This document shows, piece by piece, positions 16,701 through 24,708 of a DNA stretch of 64,000 nt. The stretch's first letter is position 1; each line of letters opens with the position of its first letter. The stretch comes from Myxococcales bacterium. GTDB lineage: Bacteria; Myxococcota_A; Polyangia; Palsa-1104; JAEUJZ01. Below the pieces are notes generated by a model. The model had not been told where the DNA came from. It searched no databases and saw only the letters and a program-made list of their open reading frames with translations. Location of the stretch: positions 62,001 through 126,000 of the forward strand of contig JAEUJZ010000023.1 of the NCBI GenBank assembly GCA_016794505.1. Reading direction: 5' to 3'. Both the position numbers and the translations under genes were made by a program.

Positions 16701-19234
16701 TGCACCGCCTCGGCCCGCTGCCGTCGCCACCGTCCCAGGCCCAGCAGGGCCATGCCAAGCAGCACCAGCTTCCAGATCGGGCCGTTGTGTCCGCTCGACG
16801 GGCCGCTCGCCGCATAGCTGCACCCAGCCAGCTCAAACGGCGCTCCGATGAAGCCCGGCTCGACGACGAAGTGCAGCTTCAAGCGACGCTGAATCAGCAT
16901 GCCATCAATGCGCGCCGACACATGGGCGACGGTCCCGCGAGCGCCACTTGCGCGCAATCGACGCTCATAGCGACCAAATGGATCGCCAGGCGTCCCGACG
17001 TAGTACACGGGCCCCAGCCACGTGCCCGCGTCGCTTTCGATCTGCACATCGTGACCCGGCCCCAGCGGAATGCCGCGCGCATCGCGTGGACTGACGGTGA
17101 TAATCGCCTCGCCATAGCCAGGGGTCAGACGATCCGCGCTGCTGCCCAGATCCGAGTGCAGCGTCGACACCGATCCCAGCGCCGCTGGACTGCCGCGCAG
17201 CGTGGTCAGCGCCGCTTGCAGATCCAACAGGCCAAAGCCCCGCCGCGGACCGTACGAAGGCAGCGCCAGATCGGTCTTTCCCGTCGTGCGCAGAAGCTCG
17301 CGGGCTTGTTCGACGCTCAGCTCGGGGCGTAGCTGCAGCAAGAGCGCCAGGCCCCCCGCAACGTGCGGCGTCGCCTGCGAAGTCCCGCGCAGCACCGCAT
17401 GCACCGAGTCGTCCGCGAGCAAGTAATCGGCGGCTTCCGCGGTATTGAACACCGACTTCGGCGTACCCGGCACCGCGTCGGCCGACAGCGACGACACAAT
17501 GAACTCGCCAGGGGCCAAAATATCGGGGGAAAAGCGGCCGTCGCGCGTCGGGCCAGCCGATGAAAACGGCGCCACGCGATCGACCTCGCGGTCATAGCGG
17601 ACCGTGGCCCCGCTCGGCCGCAGCCAGTCCAGTCGACTGCGATAGGCACCGACGCTGATCGCGGTTCGCGCCGCCGCTGGAATCTCGACATAGCCGTCGG
17701 GATCCAGGCGGCTGGCCAGGCGAGCGTTGACCTCGGGCGAGACATCAGACATCCACACGTCGTAGCGCAGCGTGCGGCCCGACAGGCGCAGCGTCCAGGT
17801 GCCGCTCTTGATCGCCGTCGAAGCGGTCTCGGATGTCAGCAGCACAAAGGCACCCCGCAGCGGCGTCGGCCCGCTGACCACGGGCGGCGTCAGGTCACCG
17901 TTGTCGATGATGGCTTCGCCTTCGCCGGAAAAGCGGCCTTGGCTGCTGTCCCCGGCAGCCACCCGCAGCACACGGTTGCCAGGCGAGCGCAGCTCTAGAT
18001 CCAGCGTGGGTGTGCCGCTCGTCGCGTGCGGGGCGGCTGCGTCGTAATAAATCTCCAAGATGATCGAGGTCTTGCCGGCGATGCTGTTTGCCGGCTCGAC
18101 CTTGATGGCGATGTCGTGGCTGCCGTCGAGCATACGACCGCTGGCGTGGATATCGTCGGTGCCCGAGTTGCCAGCCGCCGCCACCATCAGCCGCGCCTTG
18201 CCGCCGCGGCGCGCTTCCATGATCTCGTTCAGCATGTTTTCCAGCGCGCTGTCGCCGTCGTGCGGGCCCCCCAGCGAGCCGAGGCTCAAGTTGACGACCA
18301 CCGGCATGCCCAAGGCGCTGGCCCGATCGGCACAGAACTGCACACCGACGGCGATGTCGCGATCGGAAAAGCTGTCTTCGGCGCGCGTGCCTTTGACGAT
18401 GCACAGCGTTGCCTCGGGCGCGACGCCGATATAGCGCCCGGCGGGCAGGCCCTTGCCGGTTGCGCGTCCGGTGCCCGCGACGATGCCGGCGACATGCGTG
18501 CCGTGCCCGTTTTCGTCCTTTTGCCCGATCGGCAAGGTCGGCGTCTTGCCCATGGCCTCGGCGTCCAGCACCGCGTCGATGTCGGCCGCGGTATAGACCG
18601 CCATGTCGTTGCTAGCGGGAAGCTCAGGATGCAGACCGCGTCGCGGCGCCCCCGCATCGATCAGAAACGCGATGCGACTTTTGCCGGCGGCGTCGCGAAA
18701 GTCGGGGTGGCGAAAATCGACGCCGGTATCGACGATGGCCACCATCACGCCCTGACCGCGCAGCCCCAGATCGTGCAGCACCTTGCCGCCAACCAGCGGC
18801 ATCGAGCGATCGAGCAGCGGTCGCAGCACGCGCGCTCCGTCGACCCGTCGCAGACCTGGCAGGCGCCACAGCCGCGGTAGCTCGCTCGTCGGTACGGTCA
18901 GCCAGGAATAGCTCGGCGTCACTGCCTGCGCGGCCAGCCCCGCTTCGTGCAGAGTCGCCGCGCCGCCATCGACTTGTACCCACAGCGACACGGTCCCCTC
19001 GCCGGCAGCCAGCGGACGCGGAATGCTGCGCAGGCGCGACTGCGCCATCTGTGCATCCTGCGCCGCGCGCAGCTGCAGACGAGCCAGCGGACTCACCGCG
19101 ACCTGCGCAGGGGGCATCGCGAGCTGTGCCAAGGTCGTCGCGGGCGCAAGCAGGCCCGCGCACAGCGCCGCAGCCGAAAAAGACCGCAGCCCAGCCTGCC
19201 AGCCCGTCCCGTTTCGACGACCGGCGCCGATCAA
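16697..19234 (-). CDS. Subtilisin-like serine protease (S8) with MYXO-CTERM-like tail
   Basis: About 845 residues. Catalytic triad motifs: Asp in VAIVDTGVDFRHPDF, His in NGHGTHVAGIVAG, Ser in RGTSQATPHVAGG. A long insert separates His and Ser and may contain a PA-like/beta domain. The tail has AGC, a short linker, a helix (WKLVLLGMALLGLG) and RWRRQR, as in MYXO-CTERM proteins. Start chosen: TTG 19234, which overlaps the stop of the preceding gene (TTGA), has CAGG 6-7 nt upstream and gives a normal ~38-residue signal peptide. The frame is open to TTG 19273. Confidence 0.88.
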   Translation of the reverse strand: MIGAGRRNGTGWQAGLRSFSAAALCAGLLAPATTLAQLAMPPAQVAVSPLARLQLRAAQDAQMAQSRLRSIPRPLAAGEGTVSLWVQVDGGAATLHEAGLAAQAVTPSYSWLTVPTSELPRLWRLPGLRRVDGARVLRPLLDRSMPLVGGKVLHDLGLRGQGVMVAIVDTGVDFRHPDFRDAAGKSRIAFLIDAGAPRRGLHPELPASNDMAVYTAADIDAVLDAEAMGKTPTLPIGQKDENGHGTHVAGIVAGTGRATGKGLPAGRYIGVAPEATLCIVKGTRAEDSFSDRDIAVGVQFCADRASALGMPVVVNLSLGSLGGPHDGDSALENMLNEIMEARRGGKARLMVAAAGNSGTDDIHASGRMLDGSHDIAIKVEPANSIAGKTSIILEIYYDAAAPHATSGTPTLDLELRSPGNRVLRVAAGDSSQGRFSGEGEAIIDNGDLTPPVVSGPTPLRGAFVLLTSETASTAIKSGTWTLRLSGRTLRYDVWMSDVSPEVNARLASRLDPDGYVEIPAAARTAISVGAYRSRLDWLRPSGATVRYDREVDRVAPFSSAGPTRDGRFSPDILAPGEFIVSSLSADAVPGTPKSVFNTAEAADYLLADDSVHAVLRGTSQATPHVAGGLALLLQLRPELSVEQARELLRTTGKTDLALPSYGPRRGFGLLDLQAALTTLRGSPAALGSVSTLHSDLGSSADRLTPGYGEAIITVSPRDARGIPLGPGHDVQIESDAGTWLGPVYYVGTPGDPFGRYERRLRASGARGTVAHVSARIDGMLIQRRLKLHFVVEPGFIGAPFELAGCSYAASGPSSGHNGPIWKLVLLGMALLGLGRWRRQRAEAVQ

Positions 19235-19449
19235 TTGAACCTGCACGCGCCGGGGCCGCGCGGATCGCCGCAAGAGCCGCAGGGTCCCGCCGTAGCGGCT
19301 GGCGCCCCGGTACCGACGGCAAAGGCCGAGAGCAGCTTGTCTAGCTCGCGGCCTTGGCAGTGGGGACAGCTGGGCGGTCCGTCGGACGAACGCACTAGCT
19401 CTTCAAAGCGATGACTGCAGCTACGGCACTGGAACTCGTAAAGCGGCAT
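19231..19449 (-). CDS. FmdB-family zinc-ribbon protein
   Basis: 72 residues. The N-terminal MPLYEFQCRSCSHRFEEL with CxxC, then CPHC about 20 residues later, is the FmdB/CxxC-CxxC-SSSS regulatory zinc ribbon. The tail CGSCGDPRGPGAC is Cys/Gly-rich, as in many family members. Function is poorly known; proposed to be regulatory. First gene of the minus-strand series running into the S8 protease, overlapping it by 4 bp if that starts at TTG 19234. Confidence 0.8.
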   Translation of the reverse strand: MPLYEFQCRSCSHRFEELVRSSDGPPSCPHCQGRELDKLLSAFAVGTGAPAATAGPCGSCGDPRGPGACRFN

Positions 19450-19679
19450 GAAAAACCCCTCTCCCCCTCATACCGCAAAGGGCGCGACAGAGGGAAGATG
19501 CTGTCCCGCCCCCAGCGGCCCGGCCAAGACCCGCGAAGACCTGCTGAACCAGAGACCTCTAACCGTCGGTGAGACCGGGCAGAAAGCAGCGCGCAAGGCA
19601 CCAGGGCCGGCGCCGCATTTTGAATTGCCCAAGCGGCTGCAGATGAATCCCCACATGCACCCACTTTCTTGCTAGCAAT

Positions 19680-19706
19680 AGGCCCCATGCAGATGGCCTG
19701 GGGCCT
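19680..19706 (+). promoter_or_regulatory. Hairpin at the start codon of the porin gene
   Basis: Perfect 8-bp stem AGGCCCCA (19680-19687) / TGGGGCCT (19699-19706) with an 11-nt loop, followed by TTTCATT. The ATG at 19687 is in the stem edge. It could control translation of the porin or, less likely, act as a weak terminator. Confidence 0.4.
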
Positions 19707-21276
19707 TTCATTGGTTGGTCGAAACGCAGTGTCTGCGTCGCACAGTGCGCGCCACACGCAGGCGCGGTTGCGATGTCGAGTCGGCACGGTCGGCCTTTTG
19801 GCGCTGTCGCTTCTGGCTTCCTCGTCCGCGATGGCTGATAGCGAGGTCGCCCAGAGCGGAGCCCGCAAGGCTTCGGCCCACAGCGAGTTTGGTTCGTCGG
19901 GCAGCCCGCCCCCGGCAGCGACGATGGGCAGCGGCTTTGACTTCGGCAGCTATGGCCGCGTCGGCATCGGATCGGATCTGCGCGGCCACACTGGCTACGG
20001 CGTCAACGTCGTGTCGTACGGCTCGCGCTTGGAAAAGCCGACGTATCTAGAGCTGAACTTTTATTACGGCGGCAACATCGGTACAGCCGAAGAGGGCGGA
20101 TCAGACCGTCGCTGGCGCGTGATTTTTGTGCCCGCGTATACCGGCGATCTGTTCCATTACTCGGGCAACTTTTCGCAGAACTTCGCCATCCGCAACGCCT
20201 ACGCCGAAGTCGAAAACCTGGGCCTGCGCGGCGTGTCGATCTGGGCGGGCTCGCGCATGTACCGCGGCGACGATGTCTATCTGTTCGACTTCTGGCCGCT
20301 CGACAACCTGAACACCGTCGGAGGCGGCGCGCAGTACAGCTTCAACAAGCGGCGCACCAACCTGGCCCTGCACGTCGGCATGAACCGACTCGACGACCCG
20401 TATCAGTATCAAGCGGTGCCGGTGCCGTCGCGACGCCTGCCGCCCGATGCGCAGGTGCTGGGTGTGCAGCAGGCGACAACGCGAGCGACGACGCTGGATC
20501 GCCCGCGCATCGTGATGTCGCTCAAGGGCACGCACTTCCTGCGACCGCTCGACAACCTGCCCAACGGCAAGCTCATCGTCTATGGCGAATTCCATTACCT
20601 GCCGCGCGGCGAGCGCGAGCTACCAAGCTCGCCTCTTTCGGGTCTGGGGCGCGATCCCTTGCCCGATGACTATGGCTACTTGGTCGGCGGACAGTTCGGC
20701 GGCTGGCTGCGATCGTTCGTGTTCCTGAACCTGTTCGTGCGGCACGCCGGAGGCCTCGCCGTGTTCTCGGATCTCGGGCGACCCTCGGGCTTTGACGTGA
20801 ACCGGCAAGTGCAGGGCGCCCGCGACCTAACGATCGCGTTTTCCGCCAACTGGGAAGGGCGTAGCTCGGGGATGATGGCGGGCGGTTATTACCGCTTCTA
20901 CAGCGATGCCGCGCCGGCCGATGACAGCGGGCACAACGAAGGCGCGGTGGCGCTTCGCCCGACGGTGTACTTCGGCAAGTATTTCCACACCGCGCTGGAG
21001 TTTTCGTACCAAGTGCGGCGTCCGCTGTCGGTCGATCAAGAAAAAGGCCGCACGCTCGTGCCGATGGTGTTCCGCGGCAGCGTGATGCCGATTGTGGCGC
21101 CGCTCGGACGCGGCACGTACAGCAGGCCGATCTTGTACGGCATCTATACGCTGTCGCTGCTCAACGACGACGCGCAGTACTACCAGTTTCAGCCCCAAGA
21201 CTTCCGCGCCGGGCAGACCACCGTGCATTACTTGGGTCTGGGCGTCGAGTGGTGGTTCAACAGCTCGTATCGCTAG
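19687..21276 (+). CDS. LamB-like carbohydrate porin
   Basis: 529 residues from ATG 19687. Signal sequence around residues 33-52 (VGTVGLLALSLLASSSAMA), a Gly/Ser/Ala linker, then a beta-barrel. The stretch RNAYAEVENLGLRGVSIWAGSRMYRGDDVYLFDFWPLDN matches the maltoporin-family pattern (RxxYVE...WxGxRFYxRxDxHxxDFxxxD), and the barrel ends in an aromatic-rich strand (VEWWFNSSYR). Probably an outer-membrane sugar channel. TAGCAAT at 19673-19679 could be the -10 of a leaderless transcript. Starts at 19669 or GTG 19729 are possible. Its 3' end overlaps prfH by 20 bp. Confidence 0.72.
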   Translation: MQMAWGLSLVGRNAVSASHSARHTQARLRCRVGTVGLLALSLLASSSAMADSEVAQSGARKASAHSEFGSSGSPPPAATMGSGFDFGSYGRVGIGSDLRGHTGYGVNVVSYGSRLEKPTYLELNFYYGGNIGTAEEGGSDRRWRVIFVPAYTGDLFHYSGNFSQNFAIRNAYAEVENLGLRGVSIWAGSRMYRGDDVYLFDFWPLDNLNTVGGGAQYSFNKRRTNLALHVGMNRLDDPYQYQAVPVPSRRLPPDAQVLGVQQATTRATTLDRPRIVMSLKGTHFLRPLDNLPNGKLIVYGEFHYLPRGERELPSSPLSGLGRDPLPDDYGYLVGGQFGGWLRSFVFLNLFVRHAGGLAVFSDLGRPSGFDVNRQVQGARDLTIAFSANWEGRSSGMMAGGYYRFYSDAAPADDSGHNEGAVALRPTVYFGKYFHTALEFSYQVRRPLSVDQEKGRTLVPMVFRGSVMPIVAPLGRGTYSRPILYGIYTLSLLNDDAQYYQFQPQDFRAGQTTVHYLGLGVEWWFNSSYR

Positions 21277-21913
21277 CAGCGCTGCGCTTTTCGCGAAAGT
21301 CCGGGCCGACGAAGGTGCGCAGGGCGTTGCCGCGCTCCAGACTGTTGTGCTGATCCCAGCGCTGCCGCTCGGCGCTGGCTTGGCTGTCCTTGCTCTGCTG
21401 TTCAAACAAGGCCGCCAAGCGCGCCAAGGCCAAGCGCTTGTTCTGCTGCTGCGATCGCTCTTCGCGCGCGACGACCGCAAGGCCCGTCGGGCGATGCACA
21501 AGCCGCACCGCGCTCTCGGTCTTGTTGACGTGCTGGCCCCCCGGTCCCGAGGCGCGCAGCGTCGAAAACTCTAGATCTCGCTCGTGCCAGGACGGCTGCT
21601 CGGGAACTTCCCAGCGCTCGACACCGACGAACCAGTTCTGTCGGCGGTGGTGGGGACGAACGGGGCTCTTGCCGATCCACAGGATGCTGCCGACCCAGCG
21701 CGCCGAGAACGCCGACAGCGCCGCCGCCTCGCCCTGCAGCGACAGCAGCGCCGAGCGCAAGGTCTTGGCTTCGTCGCCCAAAATGGTCTCGATCAGCTCG
21801 CAGGCGATGCCTTCGGCCCGCGCCTCGCGCTCGACGATCGGCAGAAGCTGCGCGACGACGAACTGGCACTCGGCCGGCCCCCGTCCAGAGGTGATCTGCA
21901 GCCACAGGTTCAT
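21257..21913 (-). CDS. prfH: Peptide chain release factor homologue PrfH
   Basis: 218 residues, much shorter than RF1/RF2 and lacking their codon-recognition domain. The class-I catalytic motif GGQ is at 125-127 within SGPGGQHVNKTESAVR. The N-terminus (MNLWLQITSGRGPAECQFVVAQLL) and WFVGVERW are typical of PrfH. ATG 21913 has AAGGAG 9 nt upstream. PrfH usually sits beside the RNA ligase RtcB; in E. coli RtcB2-PrfH counters 16S decoding-centre cleavage by colicin E3, with PrfH freeing the nascent peptide from damaged ribosomes. No rtcB is adjacent here. It is the second gene of a probable sigma-54-driven operon. Confidence 0.9.
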   Translation of the reverse strand: MNLWLQITSGRGPAECQFVVAQLLPIVEREARAEGIACELIETILGDEAKTLRSALLSLQGEAAALSAFSARWVGSILWIGKSPVRPHHRRQNWFVGVERWEVPEQPSWHERDLEFSTLRASGPGGQHVNKTESAVRLVHRPTGLAVVAREERSQQQNKRLALARLAALFEQQSKDSQASAERQRWDQHNSLERGNALRTFVGPDFREKRSAASDTSC

Positions 21914-22033
21914 GTCCGCGGGCTCCTTTTTGCTGGGATGCACGGTCGCGCCGAAGCGATTGTCGCGCGTCCCCAGCGGGCGGGGAAGCACAGGGAGTTC
22001 ATCGCGCGCAAAAAGCCTGACCTGCGACGCGGG

Positions 22034-22723
22034 CTAACCCGGCGGCAGAGCCACGGCGACATCGCTGCGCACACGACGCGGAAAGCGCCGCACGTGCTGC
22101 AAGGTACCCGTCTGCGGACAGACGTAAAAGCCGCGGCCATAGTCCGAAAGCGGGCTGTACCCATGCTCGTTGATGCGACCCCAGCGACGGGCTTCGGCGT
22201 GATGGGGCCAGTTGTCGATGAACACCGGGTTGCGCTCGACGTAGTGCCACAGGTGATCGAGCACGTGCTTTTGCACCGCCGAGTCGAGCTTGATGTGCGC
22301 GCAGATCTCGGCGTGAACGGCATTCCAGGGCTGCCCGACGCGACGCCGCAAGAAGCGACGCAGCGGGGCCAGGTTTTCGCTGAGCCACTTGCTGCGCTGA
22401 CGCGGCCCCATGCGCAGCTTGGTCGGCCCACCATCGGCCCAGCGGCGCGCGGCACAGGCCAAGACCTGGTCATCGCGCTGCGCACACGACGCCAGGCGCG
22501 GTGCGCTGTCCGCCATGGCTGCGGCGGCCACTGCGCCAGCGTCAGCGTCGTGAACCGCGGTGCCAGCGGCGGCAGCCAAGCCCAAGTGCTCGCGCCGCTG
22601 CGCCGCGTTTTCGCGGGCGGCATAGTCAGCGGCCTGGCGCCAGTCAAAGCGCGGCCAGCCTCGGCCCCAGCCCGCACCGCCGCGGGGCCGCTCGATCAGA
22701 ACTTCGTACATATCGGCTCGCAA
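22034..22723 (-). CDS. Unknown conserved-looking protein, first gene of prfH operon
   Basis: 229 residues from TTG 22723, preferred because AAGGAG lies exactly 6 nt upstream; ATG 22711 (MYEVLIERPRGG) is 18 nt from that site. Not recognised. The N-terminal ~50 residues are basic and aromatic, then an Ala-rich stretch. A compact C-terminal region has ENLAPLRRFLRRRVGQPWN, VHAEICAHI, VQKHVLDHLWHYVE and GFYVCPQTGTLQHVRR, which looks like a small conserved domain. No nuclease or ligase motif is evident. Position and promoter tie it to PrfH and to the RtcR-like activator, so a role in damaged-ribosome or RNA handling is inferred. Confidence 0.7.
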   Translation of the reverse strand: MRADMYEVLIERPRGGAGWGRGWPRFDWRQAADYAARENAAQRREHLGLAAAAGTAVHDADAGAVAAAAMADSAPRLASCAQRDDQVLACAARRWADGGPTKLRMGPRQRSKWLSENLAPLRRFLRRRVGQPWNAVHAEICAHIKLDSAVQKHVLDHLWHYVERNPVFIDNWPHHAEARRWGRINEHGYSPLSDYGRGFYVCPQTGTLQHVRRFPRRVRSDVAVALPPG

Positions 22724-22776
22724 GCCGGACTCCTTGCCGTGATGCGCTCGTCGTCCGAGCGTCCAGGCTGTGTCTA

Positions 22777-22793
22777 TGAAAGCGCCGTGCCAA
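22777..22793 (-). promoter_or_regulatory. Sigma-54 promoter of the unknown-prfH operon
   Basis: Minus strand TTGGCACGGCGCTTTCA: the -24 box TTGGCACG is perfect and the -12 box TTTCA differs from TTGCA at one base, with correct spacing. Transcription would start near 22766, ~43 nt before TTG 22723. It faces away from the gene for an RtcR-like sigma-54 activator. Confidence 0.75.
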
Positions 22794-22856
22794 GCAGCCC
22801 TGCCATCCACCCCTGCGACGGAAATCAGTCCGATCACCGACCCTACATGATGCGAA

Positions 22857-22901
22857 ATACACCACCTTTGTGTGTGTAAAAATGCACCAGGCATGGTGTA
22901 T
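22857..22901. promoter_or_regulatory. Inverted repeat in front of the rtcR-like gene (possible operator)
   Basis: Arms ATACACCA (22857-22864) and TGGTGTAT (22894-22901) are perfect inverse complements, 29 nt apart; within them CACCA-GGCA-TGGTG forms a shorter hairpin. Lies 70-120 bp from the sigma-54 promoter, a normal distance for an activator-binding site, and overlaps the start region of the regulator gene. Confidence 0.4.
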
Positions 22902-22909
22902 CTTGCAGC

Positions 22910-24511
22910 ATGCGCCATACTCTGGTGACCTGGACGGATCGCGGCGGCACCGCACTGGCCAGTCGAGCGCGCCCGCCTGAGGACCAAGGCCCGGTGCTGC
23001 GCCTGTTGGCCCAGCCCGAGTCGCAGGACCGCTATGACAGCGCCTGGGTGCTCAGCACGCCGTCGGCTGTGGCCGCGACCAAAGAGCTGCTGCGGCAGCT
23101 CAAAGCCCATATTGCACAGGTCGAGCTGCGCGTGCTGCCCATCGACGATCCATCGGATTACGAGCAGTTGTTCCACGCGCTTGGGCCGCTGTGTCGCGAG
23201 CTAAAGCGCAGTCATCGCGCCCCGACCAGGGCGCTGGACGTGCTGCTTTCGGCGGGCACACCGCAGGCGCAGACGCTGTGGGTGATCTGGGTGCAGGCGG
23301 GGCTTTTGCCGGCGCGCATGCTGCAAGTGATTCCGCCGCAGTTCGTGCCGGTGCCGCATCCGCGAGCGGTGCGCGAAGTGCGCCTGGACATCGAAGGCTT
23401 TCCCGAAGTGCGGGCCCTGCGCAGCGAGGTGCAGCGACTGCGCGCCGTCGTGCGAGGCCCAGACGCCGCGTCGACCTTGCTGGGCGAAAGCCAGGTCATG
23501 CAGGATCTGCGGGCGCGCATCGAGCGCATCGGCCGCTCGGCAGTGCAGGTGCCGGTGCTGATCCTCGGCGAAAGCGGCACCGGAAAAGAGCTGGTCGCCC
23601 GCGCCGTCCACGCTGCCTGCCGCGAGCGCAGCGGGCCATTTCTGGCCGAAAACTGCGGCGCGTTTTCCGACGGTGTCCTTGGCAGCGAGCTGTTCGGCCA
23701 CGAGGTCGGCGCGTTCACCGGAGCCAGCGCTCGCCATCGCGGCGTGTTCGAACAAGCACACGGCGGCACGCTGTTTCTCGATGAGGTCGCAGAGCTGCCG
23801 CTCAAAGTGCAGGCGACGCTCTTGCGCGTGCTGCAAGAGGGGGTGATCCGACGGGTTGGCGGCGACGGCGAGGTGCGCGTCGATGTGCGCATCGTGGCCG
23901 CCACCCACCGCGATCTTAAGGCGATGGTGGCGCGAGGCGCCTTTCGCGAAGACCTGTACTTTCGTCTGTGCGGCGCGACGCTGCAGGTCCCGGCGCTGCG
24001 CGAGCGGATCAGCGACCTGCCGATCTTGGTCGATGCCTTCTTGCACGAGCTGCAGACGAAAACAGGCGGGCGCACGCTGTCGCTGCACGCAGATGTGCTG
24101 CGCGTGCTCGGTCGTTATCGCTGGCCTGGCAACGTGCGTGAGCTGCGCGCCGAGGTGCAGCGCTGGGCTGTGTTCTGCGACGGCACGGTCGGTCTTCGCG
24201 ACCTGTCGCCCGAGCTGAAAGCGAGCGATCTGCGAAGCGCCGCAGCCGCTCACAGCGCTGCGCAGCCGCCGCGATCTGCGTCGACACCACAGCCTGCGAC
24301 AGAGTGGCTCGATGCGCTTCCGACCTCGCTTGCCGATCTGGAAGAGTGGGCGATTCGACGAGCCATGGCGCGCCATGAGCAGAACCTGTCAGCGACGGCG
24401 CGAACGCTGGGGATCGATCGCGGCACCCTCAAGCGCAAGCTGGCTGGCTATGGCCTGCGCCCGACGCCTGAGCCCGCAGAGAAAAAGAAGAAACAGCGCC
24501 CGCGTCGCTGA
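22910..24511 (+). CDS. rtcR: RtcR-like sigma-54 activator with CARF-type sensor domain
   Basis: 533 residues. Residues 1-165 align by eye with the CARF (CRISPR-associated Rossmann fold) sensor of E. coli RtcR, including LLSAGTPQAQTLWVIWVQAGLLPARMLQVIPPQ. The AAA+ domain has Walker A GESGTGKE (220-227), the sigma-54 contact loop GAFTGA (267-272) and Walker B GTLFLDE (286-292). A Fis-type HTH (NLSATARTLGIDRGTLKRKL) lies near the C-terminus. RtcR activates RNA-repair operons on sensing RNA ends such as 2',3'-cyclic phosphates. Here the divergent target is unknown-prfH. TATCTT at 22899-22904 may give a leaderless mRNA. Confidence 0.88.
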   Translation: MRHTLVTWTDRGGTALASRARPPEDQGPVLRLLAQPESQDRYDSAWVLSTPSAVAATKELLRQLKAHIAQVELRVLPIDDPSDYEQLFHALGPLCRELKRSHRAPTRALDVLLSAGTPQAQTLWVIWVQAGLLPARMLQVIPPQFVPVPHPRAVREVRLDIEGFPEVRALRSEVQRLRAVVRGPDAASTLLGESQVMQDLRARIERIGRSAVQVPVLILGESGTGKELVARAVHAACRERSGPFLAENCGAFSDGVLGSELFGHEVGAFTGASARHRGVFEQAHGGTLFLDEVAELPLKVQATLLRVLQEGVIRRVGGDGEVRVDVRIVAATHRDLKAMVARGAFREDLYFRLCGATLQVPALRERISDLPILVDAFLHELQTKTGGRTLSLHADVLRVLGRYRWPGNVRELRAEVQRWAVFCDGTVGLRDLSPELKASDLRSAAAAHSAAQPPRSASTPQPATEWLDALPTSLADLEEWAIRRAMARHEQNLSATARTLGIDRGTLKRKLAGYGLRPTPEPAEKKKKQRPRR

Positions 24512-24708
24512 CCGCGGCAAGGAAGCCCCGTACGTGCTTGCTGTCGCTTCGACGCTGAGTGCGCTTCGACGCTGCGGCGAGGTTCTTGTGTCGTATCCCG
24601 GCCTCGCGGTACGTTGACGAAACGGGGATGGACTGGGGCGATGCGGTCCAGGCACTGCGCGTACAGCACGCGCTCGACGGCTGCCCCCCAGAGAAAAAGG
24701 GGATCGCC

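Noticed and set aside
19540..19620. Sequence resembling the core of SRP (4.5S) RNA, with GTGAG...GAAAGCAGC
   Set aside because: The conserved UCAG loop is GTGAG, the GGAA tetraloop is missing and the closing stem does not pair, so I see no real SRP RNA.
22891..22904. Second sigma-54 promoter in front of the rtcR-like gene (GG...TTGCA)
   Set aside because: GG and GC are separated by 8 nt, not 10, so the spacing does not fit.
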